DNA of 8,798 nt from JBAYHA01 sp964605975 (lineage in GTDB: Bacteria > Patescibacteriota > Patescibacteriia > UBA11705 > JABHMO01), in contig CAZSER010000030.1 in NCBI GenBank assembly GCA_964605975.1, positions 1 to 8,798 on the forward strand. Direction: 5' to 3'. Both the position numbers and the translations under genes were made by a program. Below the pieces are notes generated by a model. That model worked only from the letters and a program-made list of their open reading frames with translations, did not search any database and was not told the origin of the DNA. Position 1 is the stretch's first letter. The number at the start of each line of letters is the position of its first letter. This document shows, piece by piece, positions 1 to 4,918 of this stretch.

Positions 1-271
1 CAAACTGTCTAATTTCATTATCGGAACTGATTATAACATATCTAGAAGGATCAGACGAGTTTTGCAAAATTTCCATAATTCTGGCATCAGCATCTCCTGC
101 GAACTCGACCAAAACATTATAAGTACTCAAATTATCAGGACAAAAACCATCAAAAACTATCTTTATGTCTTTGCCATAATAATTTGCATACCTATCCAAA
201 GCACCAATCATTTCTGCCTGATTTTCGTAATCAGTATTATAAAATAAATTATAACCATCAATTAAATACAT
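1..271 (-). CDS. NYN-domain (YacP/Rae1-like) nuclease, partial, N-terminal 90 residues
   Basis: Reading the minus strand from the ATG at 271-269 gives an uninterrupted 90-residue frame that leaves the window at base 1. It opens MYLIDGYNLFYN, the hallmark opening of NYN-domain (PIN-like) proteins of the YacP/Rae1 type, and continues with IVFDGF (about 38-43), GDADARI (59-65) and VIISSDNEI (79-87). The acidic residues D5, D41, D60/D62 and D84 fall where the metal-binding carboxylates of this fold are expected. Bacillus YacP (Rae1) is a ribosome-associated endoribonuclease that cuts mRNA; the same activity here is inference. No Shine-Dalgarno precedes the ATG (upstream bases TTTCAAAATCCCAAA). 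It is divergent from the zinc-ribbon gene at 368. The C-terminal half of the domain is outside the window, so completeness cannot be judged. The short plus-strand frame at 62-247 is its antisense shadow. Confidence 0.8.
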   Translation of the reverse strand, partial: MYLIDGYNLFYNTDYENQAEMIGALDRYANYYGKDIKIVFDGFCPDNLSTYNVLVEFAGDADARIMEILQNSSDPSRYVIISSDNEIRQF

Positions 272-286
272 TTTGGGATTTTGAAA

Positions 287-315
287 TTGACAAAAGAATT
301 AAATTATGTTAAATT
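287..315 (+). promoter_or_regulatory. sigma70-type extended -10 promoter for the zinc-ribbon gene
   Basis: TTGACA at 287-292, a 17-base spacer, then TAAATT at 310-315 preceded by TG at 307-308 (extended -10). Transcription would start near 322, giving a leader of about 45 bases. A second TTGACA at 333-338 lies inside that leader without a matching -10. The element also sits just upstream of the divergent NYN gene start at 271. Confidence 0.7.
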
Positions 316-367
316 TTACTAGTTGAGGTTCATTGACAAATAGTTTGTTTTTTTAAGGAGGTGTCTG

Positions 368-991
368 ATGATTTTTTCTTTTGAAACCGAAGATGAAGTT
401 CTGGAACTTGTTTTTGAGAAATACCACACGAATAAAAACGACCTAACTTTTATTCCACCGGAATATTTTCATGAATTTCAAGTTCTTTATTCCTCGTTCA
501 CAGATAACTTTGAATATCGTGACTATAAGTTTTATGAATTAAAAATAACACCAACACGAACATTTTCTTGTTCAAAAGTTTTAGTTGTGACCAAAAAAGA
601 AGTTTCAACTGGTAAATATCGTGGCGATGTTTTTTTTAAGGACGAGCACGACAATCAATTTGTTTTCTCCGTTTTTAAAGGTTCATTAATCCCACCTGAA
701 TTATTTAAGCCCCAAATCCAAACAGCAATTGAATTTTGTTGCCCCATTTGCGGGAGCAATAATTATGTGCGTATTCATCAAGGACAAGAAGTTCTTGATT
801 CTTTACCAAAGAGAACTGCCAACCAGCTTTATTCTTGTACCGGATGTACAGTCGTTTTTCGTAATCCCACAAAATTTTCCAAACAAGTTAAAAAGCCGAC
901 CTCATTAGCTCAAAAAGCTAAACCTATACATCCCGGAACAATAAACAACTTGGTTTTTAGAGATTCAAATCTTCCAAAAAACCGCAGATGA
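368..991 (+). CDS. orphan zinc-ribbon protein of unknown function
   Basis: 207 residues; I do not recognise the family. The N-terminal 120 residues are acidic and aromatic-rich, apparently globular, without a signal peptide or membrane segment. A four-cysteine zinc ribbon follows: C125-PI-C128, then C157-TG-C160, 28 residues apart. The last 40 residues are basic and lysine/proline-rich, probably disordered and possibly nucleic-acid binding (inference). The start is fixed by a textbook Shine-Dalgarno AAGGAGGTG (355-363) just before the ATG. The gene has its own extended -10 promoter and ends TGA 14 bases before an intrinsic terminator, so it is a monocistronic unit. TGA as its stop argues for the standard code. 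It is convergent with the dnaK operon. A zinc-dependent nucleic-acid-binding or regulatory role is possible but unproven. Confidence 0.85.
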   Translation: MIFSFETEDEVLELVFEKYHTNKNDLTFIPPEYFHEFQVLYSSFTDNFEYRDYKFYELKITPTRTFSCSKVLVVTKKEVSTGKYRGDVFFKDEHDNQFVFSVFKGSLIPPELFKPQIQTAIEFCCPICGSNNYVRIHQGQEVLDSLPKRTANQLYSCTGCTVVFRNPTKFSKQVKKPTSLAQKAKPIHPGTINNLVFRDSNLPKNRR

Positions 992-1004
992 CCAATAATC
1001 CATA

Positions 1005-1032
1005 ATCGTTCTTAAAAAAGGACGATTTTTTT
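1005..1032 (+). terminator. intrinsic terminator of the zinc-ribbon gene
   Basis: A 9-bp stem ATCGTTCTT (1005-1013) / AAGGACGAT (1018-1026) with one G-U pair and an AAAA loop, running straight into a T tract at 1026-1032. Confidence 0.88.
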
Positions 1033-1107
1033 GTTTATCAAAGAACAGTCAAAATCCATAAAAATCACTGTTTTTTGCTTAAACTTAGTTATTTTTAGCA
1101 AAAATCA

Positions 1108-1136
1108 TTGACTTTTAAATAGTTTTGTGATATAAC
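1108..1136 (+). promoter_or_regulatory. strong extended -10 promoter ahead of the mini-ORF
   Basis: TTGACT at 1108-1113, a 17-base spacer, and TATAAC at 1131-1136 with TG at 1128-1129 (TGATATAAC). Transcription would start near 1143. It drives only the mini-ORF and terminator, since the next plus-strand gene is 4.5 kb away. Confidence 0.75.
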
Positions 1137-1166
1137 TATATTTTCATTAATTTAGGAGAGAATATC

Positions 1167-1274
1167 ATGGAAGATCGTCCCTACCCGCCACCAGGTTGGC
1201 GGTTTTTTTATTTTCAAAAAACTATTTTCGTTGATCAACCAATCCACCGACTAAAATCGACTAAGAAATTATAA
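1167..1274 (+). CDS. 35-residue mini-ORF carrying a terminator inside it, possible leader or remnant
   Basis: ATG at 1167 is preceded by a good Shine-Dalgarno AGGAGAG (1154-1160) and by a near-consensus promoter. The frame encodes MEDRPYPPPGW followed by an aromatic stretch and a basic tail, ending TAA at 1272-1274. A GC-rich hairpin plus T7 occupies codons 7-15, so most transcripts should stop near 1209, before the stop codon. Three readings are possible: a short non-coding RNA with an incidental start, a leader peptide controlling an attenuator with nothing left downstream, or a gutted gene whose body was deleted between its start and its terminator. No family is recognised, and whether a protein is made is uncertain. 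Confidence 0.35.
   Translation: MEDRPYPPPGWRFFYFQKTIFVDQPIHRLKSTKKL
1185..1209 (+). terminator. intrinsic terminator inside the mini-ORF
   Basis: Stem CCGCCA (1185-1190) / TGGCGG (1197-1202), a six-base loop, and an uninterrupted T7 at 1203-1209. It lies only about 40 bases downstream of the likely transcription start. Confidence 0.8.
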
Positions 1275-1300
1275 AAACAAAAAAAATTTTAAAAAGTCCG

Positions 1301-1358
1301 GAAAAAGCAACCACTAGATTTCTCCACTACGGTCGAAATGACAAGTGGTTGCTTTTTC
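1301..1358. repeat. hairpin element 1: bidirectional terminator with a repeat core in its loop
   Basis: A perfect 15-bp inverted repeat, GAAAAAGCAACCACT (1301-1315) and AGTGGTTGCTTTTTC (1344-1358), encloses 28 bases of a TCTCCACTACGGTCGAAATGACA-type core. The core has its own small stem ATTTC/GAAAT (1318-1322 / 1335-1339). The A5 and T5 ends make it look like an intrinsic terminator in either direction. It lies between the mini-ORF and the dnaK 3' end. Confidence 0.75.
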
Positions 1359-1365
1359 AATTTTT

Positions 1366-1402
1366 AAATTGTCTTCCTGAAACAAGTTCAGGATGACAAT
1401 TT
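1366..1402. repeat. hairpin element 2
   Basis: Outer arms AAATTGTC (1366-1373) / GACAATTT (1395-1402), a two-base internal mismatch, inner arms CCTGAA (1376-1381) / TTCAGG (1387-1392), and loop ACAAG. The right side reads TTCAGGATGACA, related to the cores of elements 1 and 3, while the outer arms are different. Confidence 0.75.
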
Positions 1403-1432
1403 TAGGAAATTTTTATTTTTAAATTTTTTAAT

Positions 1433-1491
1433 AAGTAAAATTCTGTTTTGAGATCCTTCGACATGCTCAGGATGACAAAACAGAATTACTT
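1433..1491. repeat. hairpin element 3, 3' of dnaK
   Basis: A perfect 12-bp arm pair AATTCTGTTTTG (1439-1450) / CAAAACAGAATT (1476-1487), extended by AAGT/ACTT (1433-1436 / 1488-1491) after a two-base bulge. It encloses a TCCTTCGACATGCTCAGGATGA-type core (ATCCT/AGGAT inner stem). It starts 25 bases after the dnaK stop on the minus strand and is the best candidate for the operon's 3'-end stabiliser or terminator. No long U-tract follows it in that direction, so termination may instead occur at element 1. Confidence 0.7.
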
Positions 1492-1515
1492 TATGAACTT
1501 TATAAACTTTACAAA

Positions 1516-3420
1516 CTATTCAACCTTAGCATCCTGAACATTATCCTCTGATTTTTGAGTATTTTCTGGATTTGGATTTTCGGTTCCGGTCGCACCTGGC
1601 GCACCCGCAACCGGGCCAGCTGATTGGTACATAGCTTGTCCAGCTTTCATGGCTACTTCGTTGACTTCTTCTAATTTCTTTTTGATCGCTTCAATATCTT
1701 CCCCATCCTTTATTTTTTTCAACTCATCAACCTTTTCCGTTAACTGTTTACCAACCTCCCCAGGTATTTTTTCCGCATTTTCTCTTAGCATTTTTTCGGT
1801 AGCATAAATTGTACTATCGGCTTGATTTTTGGTTTCAATAGCTTCGCGCTTTTTTTTGTCTTCGTCAGCGTGAGCTTCCGCTTCTTTCTTCATTTTTTCA
1901 ATTTCTTCCGCGCTTAAACCAGAAGAAGCCGTAATAGTAATTGTTTGTTCTTTATTCGTTGCCTTATCCTTGGCTTTAACATTCAAAATTCCATTAGCGT
2001 CAATGTCAAATGAAACTTCAATCTGTGGAACACCACGAGGTGCTGGAGGAATCCCATCAAGCATAAAACGGCCCAAAGTTTTGTTATCACCAGACATTTG
2101 TCTTTCTCCTTGAAGGACATGAATCTCTACTGAATTTTGATTATCTCCGGCCGTAGAAAATATTTGTGATTTAGAAGTTGGAATTGTCGTATTTCTCTCT
2201 ATTAATCTGGTCATCACGCCACCCATTGTTTCAATTCCCAAAGACAAAGGAGTAACATCTAATAACAAAACATCTTTGACATCTCCTTGCAAAACACCAG
2301 CTTGAACGGCAGCACCAGTCGCCACGACTTCATCTGGATTAACGCTGATATTTGGTTTTTTGTTAAAAAATTCTTCAACTTTTTTTTGGACTAATGGCAT
2401 TCTAGTCATTCCACCAACCAATAAAATTTCATTTAGCTCACCAACCGAAACCTTGGCATCTTCTAACGCCTTACGACAAGGTTCAAAAGTTTGCTCCACC
2501 AAATCCAAAACCAACTCTTCTAGTTTTGCTCTAGTCACTCTTTTGACTAAGTGCACCGGATTACCATTGGAATCCTGTGCAATAAATGGTTGATTAATTT
2601 CTGACTCTTGGGCAGTAGAAAGTTCAATTTTAACTCTTTCGGCGGCCTCTTTTACTCTTTGTAGCGCCATCATATCCTTGCTAAGATCTACTCCAGATTC
2701 ATTCTTAAATTCAACCAACAACCAATCAATTATTTTCTTGTCGAAATCATCACCACCCAAATGAGTATCACCATTGGTAGATTTAACTTCAACGGTATCA
2801 TCGGCCACTTCCAAAATAGAAATATCAAAAGTTCCGCCACCTAAATCATAAACAGCGATTTTACCACCCTTTTTTTTATCAAAACCATAAGCCAAAGCGG
2901 CGGCCGTCGGTTCATTAATAATTCTCTTTACTTTTAATCCGGCAATTTCTCCTGCATCTTTGGTTGCCTGTCTTTGGGCATCATTAAAATAAGCAGGAAC
3001 GGTAATTACGGCTTCGGTAATTGTCTCTCCAGTTTTCGCCTCAGCATCAGCTTTTAATTTTTGTAAAATCATCGCCGAAACTTCTTGCGGAGAATAATCT
3101 TTACCGGAAATTTTTACTTTTACTCCTTCACCCGATTGAACAATTTCATAAGGCAAAGTTGTTTTATCTTTGGCAACTTCATCATCATTAAAACGACGCC
3201 CAATTAATCTTTTAATAGAAAACACTGTATCTCGTGGATTAGTAACGGCTTGTCTTTTGGCCGATTGACCGACCAATCTTTCCCCAGTTTTACTAATAGC
3301 CACAATTGATGGGGTTGTGCGATTTCCTTCTTTGTTTTCTAAAACTTTTGGTGAACCGCCTTCAATAATAGCCATACAACTATTAGTAGTTCCCAAATCA
3401 ATTCCAAGAATTTTTGACAT
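1516..3420 (-). CDS. dnaK: Hsp70 chaperone DnaK
   Basis: 634 residues, full length. DnaK is the ATP-driven cytoplasmic chaperone that binds exposed hydrophobic peptides and cycles with GrpE and a J-protein. The nucleotide-binding domain shows IDLGTTNSCMAI (7-18), catalytic K70 in SIKRLIGRRF, IINEPTAAALAYG (167-179), VYDLGGGTFDIS (190-201, T197 equivalent to the autophosphorylated Thr) and LLVGGMTRMP (333-342). The allosteric linker DVLLLDVTP spans 383-391, then the substrate-binding beta domain to about 500 and a helical lid to about 600. The tail is Gly/Ala/Pro/Asn-rich and ends in an acidic stretch. Residues 77-100 carry the insertion found in Gram-negative-type DnaK. The gene is last in the operon, 34 bases after hsp20, and its ATG has no Shine-Dalgarno. 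No dnaJ follows it. Confidence 0.99.
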   Translation of the reverse strand: MSKILGIDLGTTNSCMAIIEGGSPKVLENKEGNRTTPSIVAISKTGERLVGQSAKRQAVTNPRDTVFSIKRLIGRRFNDDEVAKDKTTLPYEIVQSGEGVKVKISGKDYSPQEVSAMILQKLKADAEAKTGETITEAVITVPAYFNDAQRQATKDAGEIAGLKVKRIINEPTAAALAYGFDKKKGGKIAVYDLGGGTFDISILEVADDTVEVKSTNGDTHLGGDDFDKKIIDWLLVEFKNESGVDLSKDMMALQRVKEAAERVKIELSTAQESEINQPFIAQDSNGNPVHLVKRVTRAKLEELVLDLVEQTFEPCRKALEDAKVSVGELNEILLVGGMTRMPLVQKKVEEFFNKKPNISVNPDEVVATGAAVQAGVLQGDVKDVLLLDVTPLSLGIETMGGVMTRLIERNTTIPTSKSQIFSTAGDNQNSVEIHVLQGERQMSGDNKTLGRFMLDGIPPAPRGVPQIEVSFDIDANGILNVKAKDKATNKEQTITITASSGLSAEEIEKMKKEAEAHADEDKKKREAIETKNQADSTIYATEKMLRENAEKIPGEVGKQLTEKVDELKKIKDGEDIEAIKKKLEEVNEVAMKAGQAMYQSAGPVAGAPGATGTENPNPENTQKSEDNVQDAKVE

Positions 3421-3454
3421 AAAGTTTTATTAAAATATTTTTTAAATTAAATTA

Positions 3455-3877
3455 TTATTTTTTCTTGTTAACTTTGACTGCTATTTTTTTTACTTTTTTT
3501 TCTTCCGCTTTGGGAATAGCAATTTTCAAAACACCATTTTCATAATTCGCGGAAGCTTTTTCGCCAAGAACTCTGGCCGGTAACGGAATTTGCCGAAAAA
3601 AGGCACCTTGTCTAACCTCTCGACGATAATAATTTTTATCATCAACCTCCGATCTTTTTTCCATTTTTCCTTGAATATTCAAAATATCATTTTCAATCGA
3701 GATTTCAACATTTTCCGGATTAATTTGCGAAATTGGCATTTCAACAACTATTTCTTTGCCTTTCTCATAAACATCAACCGCCGGAGAGAAGCCTATTGGT
3801 GCTTTCATTCCAAAATTTTCAAACATTTTGTCAAAGTCATCAAAGTTGTCAACAAAAGGACGCCATGGTCTTAACAT
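3455..3877 (-). CDS. small heat-shock protein, Hsp20/alpha-crystallin family
   Basis: 140 residues, normal length for bacterial Hsp20. These are ATP-independent holdases that form oligomers, trap unfolding proteins and pass them to DnaK. A short aromatic N-terminal arm (WRPF, DNFDDFDKMF) precedes the alpha-crystallin domain at about 31-123: PAVDVYEKGKEIVVEMP, a central basic strand region YYRREVRQGAFFRQIPLP (83-100), and the signature A-NYENGVLKIAIPK (110-123). The C-terminal IxI/V-type anchor is I132-A-V134, in a lysine-rich tail. It sits between grpE and dnaK, 107 bases after grpE, in an AT-only gap containing a weak inverted repeat (3902-3911 / 3924-3933). No Shine-Dalgarno is visible. An hsp20 in this operon position is unusual and suggests DnaK and the holdase are made together. 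Confidence 0.95.
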   Translation of the reverse strand: MLRPWRPFVDNFDDFDKMFENFGMKAPIGFSPAVDVYEKGKEIVVEMPISQINPENVEISIENDILNIQGKMEKRSEVDDKNYYRREVRQGAFFRQIPLPARVLGEKASANYENGVLKIAIPKAEEKKVKKIAVKVNKKK

Positions 3878-3984
3878 ATTTTTATTTTCACTGTCTATAA
3901 ATTAAAAATAAAAATCAAAATTATTATTTTTAAAAAATAGATCTGAAAGTTAATTTTTAAATTATTATTTAAGATTTAAAAAAA

Positions 3985-4533
3985 TTATTCTTGTGATTTT
4001 TCTTCTTTTTTACTAACTACCACCTTGGACACCTGAATAACTTTGCCATTTAATTTATATCCCGGTTTTATTTCTTCCAAAATTTGACCTTCTTGATTTT
4101 CGCTTTCTCGATATTCAACGGCCTCATGTAAATCATGATCAAAATTTTCACCCACCGTTTTTATTTCTTCTATCCCGTTATTAGTCAAAAAATCAGACAA
4201 CTGTTTCTTGATATAAGAAAACCCAACCACCCAAGCACTATCCTTTTCATTATCTGGAATCTGGCGAAAAGCCATTTTGAAATTATCATAAACAGGTAAA
4301 ATTTCTAACAATAAATTACCATTGGCATATTTGACATATTCAGATCTCTCTCGTTCGTTTTCTTTTTTTAAATTGTGATAATCGGCTTGTGCCCTTTTCC
4401 AACCGTTTAGGTATTCTTCGCATTTTTCTTTGGTCAAAGTTAATTCATCCACATCCGACTCTTGATTTTTTATTTCTTTTTCTTCTATTAATTCTTGATT
4501 TTCTTTTTTACTCGTGTGATCTTTTTTTGGCAT
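3985..4533 (-). CDS. grpE: GrpE nucleotide exchange factor
   Basis: 182 residues, normal length. GrpE dimers release ADP from DnaK. A charged, disordered N-terminus (1-30) leads into a long coiled-coil helix (about 33-75: EKCEEYLNGWKRAQADYHNL). The four-helix-bundle motif LLEILPVYDNFKMAF follows (75-89), then the beta-wing that contacts the DnaK nucleotide-binding domain, with VGENFDHDLHEAVEYRES (127-144), EGQILEEIKPGYKLNGKVI (148-166) and QVSKVVVSK at the end. The ATG at 4533 has only weak AATAAG upstream and no clear Shine-Dalgarno. It is separated from hrcA by a 383-bp repeat-rich gap, so it depends either on read-through from the CIRCE promoter or on a weak local promoter (a poor TTGGGA-N18-TATCAT match near 4566-4596). 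Confidence 0.97.
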   Translation of the reverse strand: MPKKDHTSKKENQELIEEKEIKNQESDVDELTLTKEKCEEYLNGWKRAQADYHNLKKENERERSEYVKYANGNLLLEILPVYDNFKMAFRQIPDNEKDSAWVVGFSYIKKQLSDFLTNNGIEEIKTVGENFDHDLHEAVEYRESENQEGQILEEIKPGYKLNGKVIQVSKVVVSKKEEKSQE

Positions 4534-4594
4534 ACTTATTTAAAATTGAATTTAATAAAGTTATGATATTTTTTAAATTACAGTTTTCCCAACT

Positions 4595-4657
4595 TGAGAT
4601 TTCTCTGCTTTTTCTGTGTTGTCATCTCGACTAAACAAATTGCACGGAGAGATCTCA
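4595..4657. repeat. degenerate inverted-repeat element in the hrcA-grpE gap
   Basis: TGAGATTTCTC (4595-4605) faces GAGAGATCTCA (4647-4657), an 11-bp arm pair with one mismatch. The interior GTCATCTCGAC is the core-type sequence in the opposite orientation to its neighbours. Confidence 0.55.
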
Positions 4658-4680
4658 TATTTGCAATTCTTATACTTTTA

Positions 4681-4719
4681 CAATTTGAGATTTCTCGACA
4701 AGCTCTAAATGACAAATTG
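4681..4719. repeat. hairpin element 4, core with arms
   Basis: CAATTTG (4681-4687) and CAAATTG (4713-4719) enclose AGATTTCTCGACAAGCTC-type core sequence with an inner ATTT/AAAT pair (4690-4693 / 4707-4710). The core matches elements 1 and 3 in layout (GAGATttcTCGAC...CTC...ATGAC), with different arms. Confidence 0.65.
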
Positions 4720-4763
4720 GTTAGTTCATCCTTTTCAAATTTGAGATTTCTCTGCTTTTTTAC

Positions 4764-4874
4764 TTTGTCATGGTGAGGCTCTCGAACCATGCGAAGAAAA
4801 AAGTCATCTCTTACATTTTGTCGTGGTTCCCCTCGACTACGCTCGGGGCAGGCTCAGAGCCTCACCATGACAAA
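4764..4874. repeat. 111-bp compound palindrome downstream of hrcA
   Basis: Perfect 19-bp arms TTTGTCATGGTGAGGCTCT (4764-4782) and its reverse complement (4856-4874). Inside are GAACCA/TGGTTC (4784-4789 / 4824-4829) and a CCCC...GGGG mini-hairpin around TCGACTACGCTC (about 4829-4848). It looks like two repeat cores placed tail to tail. In hrcA transcripts it would form a very stable structure about 40 bases after the stop codon. Confidence 0.8.
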
Positions 4875-4878
4875 ATAT

Positions 4879-4918
4879 TGTGTTCTTTTGTTCTCTTGTT
4901 CTTTTGTTCTTTGATTCT
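4879..4918 (-). repeat. octamer tandem array, five copies, overlapping the hrcA stop codon
   Basis: Read on the minus strand in order: AGAATCAA, AGAACAAA, AGAACAAG, AGAACAAA, AGAACACA. The first copy shares two bases with the TAG stop of hrcA. Eight is not a multiple of three, so the array behaves as 3'-UTR rather than coding sequence. Confidence 0.8.

Larger units (their letters stand above)
992..1515. other. 524-bp intergenic stretch between the zinc-ribbon gene and dnaK
   Basis: No long gene lies here. In order it holds the terminator at 1005-1032, an inverted repeat TTTTTGCT/AGCAAAAA (1072-1079 and 1097-1104), a strong promoter at 1108-1136, a 35-codon frame at 1167-1274 interrupted by a terminator hairpin at 1185-1209, and three long hairpins with related cores (1301-1358, 1366-1402, 1433-1491). 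The last hairpin ends 25 bases beyond the dnaK stop. Confidence 0.85.
4534..4916. other. 383-bp repeat-rich spacer inside the operon, between hrcA and grpE
   Basis: I see no gene here. The short frames on both strands (4578-4790, 4594-4776) are made of repeat sequence. The spacer contains a degenerate inverted repeat (4595-4657), a core-with-arms hairpin (4681-4719), a 20-bp direct repeat (4594-4613 and 4741-4760), a 111-bp compound palindrome with 19-bp perfect arms (4764-4874), and an octamer array touching the hrcA stop (4879-4918). In Bacillus subtilis the equivalent junction is an mRNA processing site, which gives a precedent for differential expression of hrcA versus grpE-dnaK. Confidence 0.8.

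Noticed and set aside
62..247. 61-residue plus-strand frame
   Set aside because: It is antisense to the NYN gene, lacks a Shine-Dalgarno and promoter, and the minus-strand frame has clear family motifs.
333..338. Second TTGACA upstream of the zinc-ribbon gene as another promoter
   Set aside because: No -10-like hexamer at a suitable distance; the Shine-Dalgarno occupies that position.
368..991. Alternative genetic code with TGA as Gly (SR1/Gracilibacteria)
   Set aside because: TGA terminates this gene 14 bases before its terminator, and the other genes show normal frames with TGG for Trp.
1045..1076. Second terminator from AACAGT/ACTGTT followed by T residues
   Set aside because: Only six AT-rich pairs with a 17-base loop, too weak next to the good terminator at 1005-1032.
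2360..2593. Plus-strand frames inside dnaK, hsp20, hrcA and the surface-protein gene (2360-2593, 3590-3874, 5072-5281, 7490-7693) and the minus-strand frame 5126-5365
   Set aside because: Shadows of well-supported genes in other frames with no start signals of their own.
4566..4596. Separate grpE promoter TTGGGA-N18-TATCAT on the minus strand
   Set aside because: A poor match in AT-rich DNA, much weaker than the other promoters here; mentioned only as a possibility under grpE.
4578..4790. Short frames on both strands (4578-4790 minus, 4594-4776 plus, 4389-4634 plus)
   Set aside because: They are built from palindromic repeat sequence or lie antisense to grpE; the translations repeat the same peptides because of the repeats.
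4594..4918. CRISPR array
   Set aside because: The repeats are palindromic elements of unequal spacing plus a spacer-less octamer array; there are no regular repeat-spacer units and no cas genes.
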